A stretch of 64,000 nt of DNA, taken from Sepioteuthis lessoniana. Taxonomy: Eukaryota > Mollusca > Cephalopoda > Myopsida > Loliginidae. The notes under the pieces were generated by a model, which did no database searches, was not told the DNA's origin, and worked only from the letters and a program-made list of their open reading frames with translations. The position numbers were made by a program, and so were the translations under genes. The stretch spans positions 111,717,502 to 111,781,501 of the forward strand of contig OY757907.1 in the NCBI GenBank assembly GCA_963585895.1. Direction: 5' to 3'. Of this stretch, positions 22,172 through 32,659 are shown one piece after another (within the stretch, counting starts at the first letter, position 1; the number at the start of each line of letters is the position of its first letter).

Positions 22172-22688
22172 TCCAGCAAAATCGGCTGGGGTTGTAGAAT
22201 ACGTCAACTCCATCTCTGCTGAGGGTTAGGACCCTACCAACAACCTACCCTGGTAATGACACTAAACTGCATCTGATGCTAAAGCTCTTGTCCTGGAGCT
22301 TTGGGAAAGTTGGAGTATATCTTTACTTCCATTACTCCCAGGTCTACTCTGACCTGGAATCGTAGAACCTGTCAGGGTCTCATCTATTGGTCAAATAGAA
22401 ATATTTCATCGTTTTTATACTTATAACTATTTAACTGTGTATAAAAATTACTTGAATTATTAGTATTAAATAGCAATACATAGCATTTAAATGTGTGCAA
22501 ATAAAATTCTTAGCGAGAGATAGCAATATTTGAAATTATCAAACTGTGTACAAAAAATGAGCACTGGCTTGTTTAAAAATTGTTACTTACTATCTATTTA
22601 TGTATATATATATGAACAGGATTTAGCATTAAATAACCTACAAAGTTGTATATGCCGTATAACACAACCAATCAATCAACAATCAAAA
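22172..22688 (+). mobile_element. Element D, full length, tail 3'
   Basis: 5' part AATCGGCTGGGGTTGTAGAA; body with TGGTAATGACACTAAACTGC, TCCTGGAGCTTTGGGAAA and CTCCCAGGTCTACTCTGACC; two or three subrepeats around AGATAGCAATATTTGAAA; a short (TA)n; tail GGATTTAGCATTAAATAACC ending ACAACCAATCAATCAAC. About 515 bp, no ORF, no clear A or B box. Confidence 0.88.
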
Positions 22689-22689
22689 A

Positions 22690-23172
22690 CAGTCTAGTAT
22701 CAGGTCCGGAGTTTTTGATTTTATATAATGTTAAAGAAAATATTAAAAAACGAAATAACAATCGCATGCTTAAATAAAATTTTTAGAACCGTCGATATTT
22801 GCAAGAATGAATAGAGTCAATTCCTTAAAGACTAACAAATTCTCTAAGAAGATCAGCTTAAAAATTTCAGCGAAATGATAACGTTATAAATCTTTTTCTA
22901 ACAAAAGATTCTCTCCACTTGTACTTTTCTGCTGAGATATTTGTTTCATTCTTTGACAACTACAACAGTATGTGTTTATCACATTTAATTTTTTTGAAAG
23001 CCTCTACAATAGAAACTTCAGAGTCATTTATTCTACTGAGCGAGCCTCGTCTGACTATGACGGCGGCCGTTTATTCTAAACAACTTTTGTATTCTCACAA
23101 CACAGCTGAGCTCCATTAAAGGAAGGCTTAAAATGTCATATTCTATTAAATCATCGCTTCTCAATTTTCCTC
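22690..23172. other. Unique sequence
   Basis: Nothing recognised. Confidence 0.5.
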
Positions 23173-23291
23173 TGGCCCAGTCAACTGGGGTAGTAGAATA
23201 CACCGACTGCATCACTGCAGAAGGGTAAGACTCCCCAACAAGTGTCCTGGATATGATAATAAACAATCTGATGGAGAGGCTCCATTAATGA

Positions 23292-23829
23292 TGCTACATA
23301 GCAAGATATTAATATATGAAATGTACATGTGTTCATACCGATACGGAAAACGTTCACAATGTTCATAAACATATAGGAATTCGAAAAACACGAAATTGGT
23401 TCAGGTACGAAACTTTTTATTACCTTTTTGAGTTTAAGGTTTTTCGACATGAGGAGAGAGAGAGAGACAATTTCTTTCCGTGCTGATTTTTCCGTCTGAA
23501 CCCCACCACGTGAGGCACCCCCGCCGCAAACTACTGGTCTGGCCTCGGCGAGCTCCGAAAATCGACTTTCTTCATCCAAGCACAAATCTCAACTAAACTG
23601 CTTTTTTCAAATCCCAAAATCCTCAGCTCTTCCGGGCATGATGTCATTCACATCCCCGGACTCATTTACTATCTGGGGTTTTTATTGTGACATCTCTAAT
23701 TGTCGTGAACACCTACGCTCCTAACTAAGTGTGCACCTAACTAACCCATGCACTAAGGGAAAGGTTCTCAGCCTAACTAAACCGAAAGCAAAGATATATA
23801 AAACGAAATCCCTCCGCAATTATATTACA
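23292..23829. mobile_element. Solo LTR (family 2) inside D
   Basis: 538 bp, TG...CA, flanked by the 4-bp repeat ATGA (23288-23291, 23830-23833), breaking the D body cleanly. Holds a TATA-like AGATATATAAAACG near one end and an AATAAA on the other strand, so orientation is open. Short frames inside match nothing. Fossil without internal region. Confidence 0.72.
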
Positions 23830-24037
23830 ATGACGGAACATTGGGGAACGCGAGATACCACTTCCTTGCCATCGCTCCCAAGTCAACTCTGACCCGGAGA
23901 GGTAGCACCTGATAGACTTCTATTTATTGGTCAAATAGAACTCTGACATTTAAACTATGTACTATGTGCTAAACTGAACGGTTAGTGATACATAGCAATA
24001 CTTGAAAACATTAGATTGTGTACAAACAAATGATTAA

Positions 24038-24239
24038 TAAGTTTATCATTCAGGGTTTTCGGACTATTGTCTCCATCGTTATCATTATATTCACAGCGTT
24101 TCGGCCAAAGAAGCACCCGAAGAAGGCCGGAGAACATATCAGACCAAACGTTGTGAATATAACAATAACGATGAAGACAATAGTCCGAAAACCCTGAATG
24201 ATAAAAATCATCAAGCTTCATCTTTGAAATTCAGACAAC
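24038..24239. mobile_element. Fold-back element, 60-bp arms, 11-bp TSD
   Basis: Arms 24042-24101 and 24146-24205 (TTATCATTCAGGGTTTTCGG ... inverse) pair over 60 bp with four mismatches around a 44-base loop. The whole unit is flanked by CAAATGATTAA at 24027-24037 and 24240-24250, and the D sequence continues across it. No ORF. A related stretch (TTTAGGGTTTTCGGACGACA) is at ~25317. Confidence 0.82.
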
Positions 24240-24909
24240 CAAATGATTAACTTTTAATAGAATTGATCGTATTAGAAATTAGTGAAACCATTTAACTGGG
24301 AGAAAAAAAAGAGCTTTGGCTCATTTAAAGATGTTATCTACAAAATTTGTTTAGAAATTATGCATTTAATATATATGTATAAAAAGGATTTGGCATTAAA
24401 TAACCTACGATGGTTGATATACCATAAAAACCAAAAAAAGTCAAAATCAATATTCCTGCTATTTCACTTCATTTTTAACTGCTAGACTCCTTGTGTCCGC
24501 AGTTTTTAAATCGCTCTGTGTTGTACATATGAGACGCTTGGTGGACAGATTTAGGTCAGACAGCTGAACCCTTGAAAACAAAAGGCTAGGTTAATACATC
24601 ATGTAAATTCAGAATAATTTTCCTTCAATAAAATTAATGCTAATGCATTTTTAATCTTTTCACAGTTCTATTTAAATTGATTTTAAATCAAATTCTCTAC
24701 AACACAACTGATTGCAAGCTATACAAGGTCGTGAGGAATTATACGCTGGAAAATCAAAATATATCCTGCTTCGTCATTCAAATAGCTGCGTCTTTAACAC
24801 CGACCCTAATGGTTAGTATTCGATCTCAAATAAAAAGAAAGAAAGGAAGAAAAAAAAAAAAATCAAATGCTGACGTTCTAAGCAAATTTTGCTCGGCCCA
24901 AAGATTAAC

Positions 24910-25240
24910 TGATTGATTTTAATGGCATACCAACTTGTCCACGTTTATTCCATACCTCGTGGTTAAGAATACATTTTTATTTTTTATTTTTTTTTTGTGT
25001 GGCTGTGTCATAAAATCTTTTGGCACACAGTTATATGATATCAAGTATTCCGATCTAATATCCGTGATTTTCTCTCAGTTGAATCGTTTCATATATTCTG
25101 ATGTAATACTAATAATTTTATGGTTCCAAGCAATTGTTTTTATGTAATAATGATCATACTTGCAAAATGTTAAATGGTTTTAATTTACAAATACTAAGTA
25201 ACTATACTTAAAATCACATAATCTACCGTTATACGGGATG
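24910..25240 (-). mobile_element. Element D, T2 variant, decayed
   Basis: Starts TTGATTTTAATGGCATACCA (T2 tail in inverse), followed by subrepeats (TATGATATCAAGTATTCCGA, TGTAATACTAATAATTTTAT). Body not found. Confidence 0.5.
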
Positions 25241-25362
25241 AAGTATTTTTATCATATACGAAACAAATCTGACAAATACATTTAACCCTAATAGTTACGA
25301 CATGAAATTTTTATTATTTAGGGTTTTCGGACGACAGTCTTCACAGTGGACCTAGTAGTAAT

Positions 25363-25664
25363 CCTATTTACCAACCCCTCCGCTCGGACAGGATATGACA
25401 CAAGGTCAATTTTTAAGCGGAGTTTAACAGGTTTGAATTCAGAGTTTTCCTTCTTCTAGACTAGTTGCCTCACCAAGGCTGAAGAACCTAGTCTGTCCTA
25501 CTACTTACCCATAGCTGGAGGGAGAATAATTGGATTCATACCTTTCTTAAGGGTATTAGTGCTATGTGAAATGCAATAATTCTCGTCCAGGATTTGAACT
25601 CGAGTCGTCGTGTCCATTTCCTACGACGATAACCATTACACCACGTGCACCTCCACTTGACTTG
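25363..25664 (-). mobile_element. SINE-A with perfect 17-bp TSD
   Basis: TSD GTGGACCTAGTAGTAAT at 25346-25362 and 25665-25681. Head carries ~10 extra bases (ACTTGACTTG in plus) before AGGTGCACGTGG. Confidence 0.93.
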
Positions 25665-25681
25665 GTGGACCTAGTAGTAAT

Positions 25682-25906
25682 GGTCTGTTTTGTTTTGTTT
25701 ATTTAATCGCATATCAACATTCATGGGTTATTTAATGCCAAACCCATCATTATAGTACAGTAGTGGTAGGACTAAACTCATAGCTAGGTAGTAGGGATAT
25801 GGTCATAACATAACTTTCCCAAGGATAGTACTCGGAAAGTGAGCGTTATAACGTGACTGGACTTCGAACTCACAAACTGCGATGTCACAGTTCACTACTA
25901 TTCACG
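25682..25906 (-). mobile_element. SINE-C
   Basis: Tail in inverse (GTTTATTTAATCGCATATCA), core ACATAACTTTCCCAAGGATA, B box GGACTTCGAACTC in inverse, and a decayed head. Confidence 0.8.
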
Positions 25907-25909
25907 AAA

Positions 25910-26511
25910 AATCTTCCTGTGACTAATGGCAATGATCAGGTACACCACACTCAGATTTCATGCCTCACTATCAAATGCAGTTTAGAATCATACTCAAGAA
26001 ACCTCCCACTTTTTTTTTTTTTTGAGTTAGTCTTATTTCTTTGTAGAGGATACACTCAGTGTTTTCTCTGCGCTCCAATCAAGGCGGGAAAAAATCGAGG
26101 GAGCATAGTTAATTTCTTTTTCCCTTTGTGTTATACGAAGACAGGAAATGTATCTATTTTAGCGATGAAACTTACTTCATAGTAATCATCTATATATACA
26201 TAAAACTTATCTTTATGTTAATATTTTCAAGCAAAACTCAGATTATAATCTAACGAGAGAGAAAAAGTACAATTTGAAAAATCAGATACACGTTGAAACA
26301 CTTAGTTTTCTATTTGTATAAATAAAGTATTCAGTCCAAAAATAAGAACACATCGTACATAATAATGCAATTTTATTATTGCTTACACAGTTTCAATGAT
26401 GTAGAGTGTAGTGATGAACACAATTTAATAATGTCCATTTTGATTAGATAATTTTCTGGTGAAAAGAATAAAATCCTGGAATTTTTTACTAAATGTACAT
26501 ATCATCAAATC
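25910..26511. other. Unique sequence
   Basis: Nothing recognised. Confidence 0.5.
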
Positions 26512-26798
26512 GTGCTGACAGTACGCAGTTATCCGACTCTCAATTGCCATCCATCCCAATTATCAATAGCTCCTAGTAAGTCTTCAAGGCTGCATCTTAA
26601 GTTCATAAAGTGTTGACCTTGATAAGTGTTTGCTGGTTGACCAATGCTGAAACGTCCATGTGCACGAATCCATTGGAATTCGTTGCTTATGTATTCGTCC
26701 TTGCTTCTCCATGTCTTTATTCCGCAGTCTTGTCCGTTTTGAATGGTTTAAAACAGCAACTCTACGGCCATTTGCCTCAGATAACTGTAACGTAAATG
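26512..26798 (-). mobile_element. RTE LINE with inverted 5' piece
   Basis: Minus strand 26744-26515 reads KRTRLRN-like and then IGQPANTYQGQHF and SLEDLLGAIDNWDGWQLRVG, the RTE C-terminus. The piece just upstream in the protein, QLYGHLPQITVT, is coded on the plus strand at 26752-26795. This is the layout left by a 5' inversion during LINE insertion. Confidence 0.72.
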
Positions 26799-26799
26799 T

Positions 26800-27248
26800 A
26801 AGACAACTCAACGTACAGTTATCGTGCCACCATAAATTTATTTCGACAGGTTATACCTCACCTCTTCAGATGGCGTTCAAATTTTGGGGAGAAATCAGCG
26901 AATATTGTAATATATATATATAAATAAAAGGAGTGATATAAACAAGTGAATAAATAAAAATTAAAAGTAGATATATAGCTGTTGGACCAACAACAATATC
27001 AACCCATACGGCTTCAAAGTGAAGCTACGTCTCCTTTCCTTTGTCTTAGATTTAGTCTCGGCGTCATTCTCCATTAGTTTTCTAATTTTGTTTTATTTTT
27101 TAAAACTATTTCCTCACATGGCACCCGAAGAATTCACTGACTACATATTCCATTTGAACTTTTTTCTTTGAATAATTTCCAGTTAGCTTCTTTATTTATA
27201 CTCTTTCCCTCTTTCGGGGGCATTAAATGTTTCTGATTACTGCTAAAA

Positions 27249-27250
<2 letters not shown>
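26800..27250. other. Unique sequence
   Basis: Nothing recognised. Confidence 0.45.

Positions 27251-27309
<59 letters not shown>
27251..27309. repeat. (TA)n(GA)n microsatellite
   Basis: About 18 TA then 11 GA units. Confidence 0.95.
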
Positions 27310-27311
<2 letters not shown>

Positions 27312-27752
27312 GTTCATGACAAATTTTCATTTTGGCAAAATATGATTTATCAATGAATAATAATTCAATCAATAGTATATTTGCCATTATTTTGGATCAC
27401 ATCTTACAATTCACCAGTTAGCGTGTTGATTCCTCACTTGTAAAATTCGGCTAGTTTCGAACTTTATTAGTCTATGATATACGTTTTAACCTGATCTTCT
27501 TCAGTAAATTTGTCATTCAGAGCATTTTGTAGAAAACAAAAAAAAACTAGAAATCTCTTGGTGCAAGGTTTGGTTAATATGGTCGATGGGGTAGAACAGA
27601 CCAGCTTAAATTCAACATTTTTTCTGCATGATTCTTCCTAGGTCTTGCGTTATCAGGAAAAGCACAATGCTTCTCCTTTTAATGAGTTCTGGATGTTTTC
27701 TTTGAAGATTTTCAGGCATAAGTTTCAGCTTTTGAGCGCCTGTCTGATTTCC
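27310..27752. other. Unique sequence
   Basis: Nothing recognised. Confidence 0.45.
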
Positions 27753-27753
27753 G

Positions 27754-27812
27754 TTGGTTGAGTATTTTTTTTTTTTTTTGCATATTAACCCGTGTGGCTG
27801 CTCGAAGCCAAA

Positions 27813-27846
<34 letters not shown>

Positions 27847-28338
27847 AAACAAATAGTCTGTGGGTAATGTTTTAAACAAGCCAGAATTAATGCGTTTGCA
27901 TCCAGTTAAATGGTTTCAAGTATTTCTATCAAACACTAATATTTCTATTAGTACACAGTTAAAAGGTTTCAAGTATTGCTATCTAACATGAATAATTCTA
28001 TTTAGTATAAATCGTTTGTTTCCACACTGTCAAATGGTTTCAACTATTCCTATGTGACACTAACAAGTCAATTATACATCTTTCATTTGTTTCCGCTCAG
28101 TCAAATGGTTAAACAGTTCTATTTCACCCGGAGATAGGAACAAAATAAGTTCAGTCTCTTGAGTCAGAGTGGAATTGGGTATAATAGAAATTAAATGGTA
28201 CTCCACAATTCCCAAAGTTCCAGGACCCAAGCGTCAACATCAGATGTTTTAGTGTGATATCCAGACAACTCGTTGAGGGGATATTTCCATTCTGCAAAGA
28301 TGCAGTCGCTTATTCTACAGTCCCAGCCGACTGGGCTG
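27754..28338 (-). mobile_element. Element D, full length with four subrepeats
   Basis: Tail, then (TA)n at 27818-27843, then successive subrepeats (AGTTAAATGGTTTCAAGTAT, AGTTAAAAGGTTTCAAGTAT, TGTCAAATGGTTTCAACTAT, AGTCAAATGGTTAAACAG) spaced 55-70 bp, then the body and an intact 5' hairpin (CAGTCGCTTATT ... CCGACTGGGC). Shows the family's architecture best. Confidence 0.9.
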
Positions 28339-28339
28339 T

Positions 28340-29256
28340 CTAATAGCAGTTTAAAAACTCGAAATGAATAGAACTAAGTAATCCAACAATACACATATAA
28401 TTTTTATTCCATGAAGCTCTGCGCCCGAGATAGTCTGCAGACGTTCATTATTGTCAATCTACGGCATGTTACGAAAAACCCTTTCTTCGTCACCTGTAAT
28501 GATATTATCGAGAAACGTATCATTTGTCTGTCTTGAAAGAAAACGTGTTGCAATGAATTTGTCATCCCTTTATTCTTCTTAAAGTATGAGGAACACAATT
28601 ACCCAGTTTCCTGACTTTTCGTATTTTCTTTACGTAGTGGTAGATTGTGAATTTAATATGTGTTAAGATCAAGTACTAATTTGTGAGTATTTTAGTGTTG
28701 ATTACATTTCACACATTTTCTTAAAGAATCTTGCGAGATATCGAACAAGTGTCTTGATCTGGGTCTTTTCTCTCAATGATGAATCAACAAAAAAGAAGCT
28801 TCAAAAGCAGGTTCGGATTTGGTGGTCAGTTATTACACCTTAGCCCAAAAACACTGCAAACTTTTTCAGCTGTTTCTATTACCTTTTTCTTATTCTTAAA
28901 CTCCCTCAACATTATAAGTCGAATACGCACTTTCAGTTCTTCCATTTTTTTTTGTGGGGGTGATACCATCGATTAAAATATGATGAGCACTCTTTCCTTT
29001 CTCAAATAAGAATGAACGATGAAGGAACTCTTTAATCAGGTAATTTTCAGTTGCATTAATAACATTGGAAGTTTGAAATGTATCGTTATAGCTTTTTTTG
29101 AAATGAGTTATGAATCAGCCATATATGTGCCTATGTAGTTTGGTAAATTGATAAGGGCTCAAGATGGGGGATTGAGCAGATGTAGATTTAAATTAGGAGA
29201 TTCTTATTTACTCTTCTATGCGATCACCGTCATGATCGTAGTAGTTGACACTGTGC
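28340..29256. other. Unique sequence
   Basis: Two short frames (28404-28598 minus, 28776-28976 plus) match nothing I know. Confidence 0.45.
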
Positions 29257-29271
29257 GTACACTATCATAAC

Positions 29272-29570
29272 CATATTTACCAACCCCTCCGCTCGGGCAG
29301 GATATGACACAAGGTCAATTTTTAAGCGGGGTTTAACAGGTTTGAATACAGAGTTTTCCTTCTCCTAGACTAGTTGCTTCACAAAGGCTGAAGAACCTAG
29401 TCTGCCCTACAATTTACCCATAGCTGGAGGGAGAATAACTGGATTCATACCTTTCCCAAGTGTATTAGAGCTATGGGAAACGCGATCAGTCTCGTCCGGG
29501 ATTTGAACTCGTGTCGCCGTGTCCATTTCCTAGGACGATAACCATTAAACCACGGGCACCTCCTACATAA
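29272..29570 (-). mobile_element. SINE-A with perfect 15-bp TSD
   Basis: TSD GTACACTATCATAAC at 29257-29271 and 29571-29585. Full length. Confidence 0.93.
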
Positions 29571-29597
29571 GTACACTATCATAACACACACGCAGAC

Positions 29598-29630
<33 letters not shown>

Positions 29631-29824
29631 CTGTAACTGGGGAATTATAAGTCATCATAGCGAGATTTTTGATAGACCAATTATGTCTATTTCTCGAACT
29701 TAGAATTTAAAACAATTTCCTCTTCTTGGTTTCCAGTTTGTCCCTAGTATCGTTGGAAGAATTGGCAGAATAAGATACGTGACAAGATAAGGGACAGATG
29801 TGTTCTTACAACTTATCCTTGAAG

Positions 29825-30002
29825 ATTTGGTTGATTGATTTTAACGGCATCTCAAGCTGTCAATGGTTATTTAATGTCTACAGTTTGGATATTACGTACA
29901 TTATTTGTTTAAATATTTTTTTCTGTTTCTTAAGAGCTTTTACACACTGTAATAATATCAAGTATTCCTATCTAATACAATTGATTTTTACACATGCATA
30001 TT
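29825..30002 (-). mobile_element. Element D, T2 tail fragment
   Basis: TTGATTGATTTTAACGGCAT then GGTTATTTAATGTCTAC and one subrepeat (ATATCAAGTATTCCTATC). Ends where the next D begins. Confidence 0.55.
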
Positions 30003-30003
30003 T

Positions 30004-30507
30004 GACAGTTGGTTTGGTTTGGTTTGGTTCTATAGCATATCAACCATTGTTGGTTATTTACTTCCAAATCTGGTTTATTCATATATATTAGGTAAATAAG
30101 ATTTGTAAACATAAGTCAACAAAGTTAAATAGCTCCAAGTTTTGCTATGCATCACTAACAATTCAATTAAACATCAGTCATTTATTCATACACAGTAAAA
30201 TCATCAAACAATTCTATTTCTAACAATTCAATTAAGCATAAATCATTAGTTTGGACACAGTTTAAAAGTCAAATTGCTCTATTTGACTAATTGATAGGAA
30301 CCTTTCAGATGCTACCATTCCTGGTCAGAGTAGACATGGGAACAATGGCAAAAAAGGGGTACGCTGCATTCTTTAAAGCTCCAAGAATTGAGCCTCACCA
30401 TCAGATTGTTTAATGTCATATCTAGGACACTCGTGGGGGAAGTCTTACCTATCTGCAGAGATGCAGTCAGTGTGTTCTACAGCCCCTTCTTCCAGCCAAC
30501 TGGGCAT
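30004..30507 (-). mobile_element. Element D, full length
   Basis: The tail begins with four GGTTT-type repeats (TTGGTTTGGTTTGGTTTGG), the inverse of an (AAACC)n 3' end. Subrepeats, body (CTGGTCAGAGTAGACATGGG) and 5' region follow. Confidence 0.87.
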
Positions 30508-30671
30508 TTGACCGCTGAAGGCATTCCTGGTGTAATGGATATCTTCATAGAAAATGAACACGACGATAGGAGTTCAAACCCTGGTTGAGGCTGTTTGCAT
30601 TTCACGTAGCACTAATTCCCTTGGGAAAGTTATGAATCCAACTATACTCTCTTCTGATATGGCTAAAGTAG

Positions 30672-31974
30672 TTGTGTAGTATACTGACCGATGACATAGC
30701 GATACTGGCAAATACACCTGACCAAGCCGAAACACTACTGCATAGTTTGGAACGCGCAGCAGCAAGCATAGGCCTCTATGTTAATGCACACAAAACGGAA
30801 TATATGTGCTATAATCAAACGGGGGACATCTCAACTCTAGAAGGAACCCCTCTTAAACTAGTAGACAAATTCACTTACATAGGAAGCAGCGTCGAATCAA
30901 CCGAAAAGGACATCGAAACGAGGTTAACGAAAGCATGGACAGCTATCAATAGGCTATCGATTATATGGAAATCAGACCTAACCGTTAAAATGAAACGCAG
31001 TTTCTTCCAGGCAGCGGTCACATCGATACTGCTATATGGCTGCACTGCATGGACGCTAACAAAACGGCTGGAGAAGAAGCTAGACGGCAATTACACAAGA
31101 ATGCTACGTGCAATCTTAAACAAGTCCTGGCGGCAACACCCCACAAGACACCAACTGTATGGCCACCTACCTCCTATCACGAAAACTATTCAAGTTAGAC
31201 GAACCAGACATGCAGTACACTGCTGGAGAAGCAGGGACGAACTCATAAGAGATGTACTCTTATGGACCCCCACACATGGTCGTGCAAAAGCAGGACGACC
31301 AGCACGGCAATAAATTCAGCAGCTATGTGAGGATACGGGATGTTGTCCTGAAGACCTACCTAGGGCGATGAACGATAGGGAGGAGTGGCGAGAGAGGGTC
31401 AGGGATATCCGTGCTACCAGTGCGATATTGTGATGATACTGACCTTTGCCCCCACCAACATGCCATTCCAAAGACGGTAGAAGTGCATATTTCATTGGCG
31501 TGGGCGAGCTTGGCTGACCATATGGGACTGGGTTAAAAATTCTAATGTACAGTCATAGACTGATGCACCGGAAGAGAGTGACCTGTGAATTATATGACAG
31601 TTATTTCCGCTTGATAACGGTCAAACATGCCATTCCAAAGACTGAGTGGGCGATTGAACTATTATATAACTCGGTGAAGAGAGGAAGTCAGTCAGTTTGG
31701 AGATCAGATGAGTGAGAGACAGGATGTGGTAGAGAAAGCCAGCACTCAGCAGAAAGCTGGACCTCCGGTTGAGCAACCCTGGAGAACGAGAAAGACACAA
31801 CGCTGATGGCCATAAGAGTGGTGGTCAATATGTTACAGTTCTGTTCGGTCTCCAACTCCCTCTCACACACAACCCTTTCAAATAAAGGGAGAGGTATATT
31901 TTTCTAAAAGACTGTCGCTCATCTTCATTATTGAGTCGTTATGATTATGTTTCAGCACAGAGCGAAATACAACA
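30672..31974 (+). mobile_element. Solo LTR (family 1), split by an RTE
   Basis: Same family as 11436-11882: shared GGTCAATATGTTACAG, GGTCTCCAACTCCC, TTTCAAATAAAGGGAGAGG and a TATA box (TATTATATAACTCGG). LTR sequence without the insertion is ~550 bp. TSD GTAG at 30668-30671 and 31975-31978. Fossil. Confidence 0.78.
30690..31427 (+). mobile_element. RTE LINE, best-preserved copy (5' truncated)
   Basis: Open for 213 codons from the RT motif C (DDIAILAN) through ERAAASIGLYVNAHKTEYMC, DKFTYIGSSV, RLSIIWKSDLTVKMKRSFFQ, AAVTSILLYGCTAWTLTKRL to HGRAKAGRPARQ; the rest (CCPEDLPRAMNDREEWRERV) continues after one stop. Flanked by an imperfect long TSD: TTGTGTAGTATACTGACC (30672-30689) and TTGTGATGATACTGACC (31428-31444). 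Endonuclease and most of RT are missing. Confidence 0.92.
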
Positions 31975-32111
31975 GTAGGACATATTTGGTTCTTTAGCCT
32001 TGATATGGCAACTGGTCAAGAAAGGAAATTGAATTGAAAAACGTACTAAACTCCGCATAAAAATCCCCCTTGTGTCGCATCCTGCTCGTGCAGAAGGGTT
32101 CATAAATACAT

Positions 32112-32336
32112 ACATATTTTACCTATAAATGAAACCCTAATGGTACTACCATTCCAGCCAGAGTTGTCTTGGGACACATCTTAATGATTCGGTATTTCAT
32201 ACATGCCACATCTCCAAAACTAGAGCTTCAGCATAATGCAATTTAGTTTCCTTCCCAGGACACATTGTTTTTGTGGGGTCTTACCCCTCTGTAAGGGATA
32301 CTGTCGGTATATTTTTAAGCGCTGTCGACTGGGCGA
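32112..32336 (-). mobile_element. Element D, 5' half
   Basis: Body from AAATGAAACCCTAATGGTAC to the 5' hairpin (CTGTCGGTATATTTTTAAGC ... GACTGGGCG). Subrepeats and tail are absent. Confidence 0.7.
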
Positions 32337-32527
32337 CTGAAGCCTTCACGTATGACCGTAAGCAGCAGAGATTTGAATCCAGCATTTTCATCCCAAGCCT
32401 AGACAGTGTGGTCTTCCTTGATATTTAAACTATAGCTGTATAGAGAAAATTAGATATATGACTTTCTAATATACATCATATTCCATATTGATAACTTATA
32501 CGACAACACTTCCCACCTTGTAGTTAT

Positions 32528-32562
<35 letters not shown>

Positions 32563-32659
32563 GCGAAAGCAACAAACTGACACGAAGGGAATAATCGTAT
32601 ATGCACAATCTAAATGCTGTTCGAGAAAAGGAGACCGATAAAATTCTCTGGAATTTTGA

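Larger units (their letters stand above)
23174..24445 (+). mobile_element. Element D carrying two later insertions
   Basis: 5' end GGCCCAGTCAACTGGGGTAG; body to 23291; a solo LTR (23292-23829); body resumes (GCCATCGCTCCCAAGTCAAC) to 24037; a fold-back element (24038-24239); subrepeats and T1 tail (GGATTTGGCATTAAATAACC) to 24445. Without insertions it is about 530 bp. Confidence 0.88.
30517..32108 (+). mobile_element. SINE-A split by a solo LTR that is itself split by an RTE
   Basis: Left part 30517-30671 holds head (CTGGTGTAATGGATATC), B box GAGTTCAAACCC and core. Right part from 31975 holds GTTCTTTAGCCTTGATATGG, AAACTCCGCATAAAAATC and TTGTGTCGCATCCTGC. The halves join at GTAG, which is duplicated around the LTR. 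Confidence 0.85.

Noticed and set aside
23181-23585. A 134-codon minus-strand frame
   Set aside because: It runs across the D body and the solo LTR boundary, so it cannot be one old gene.
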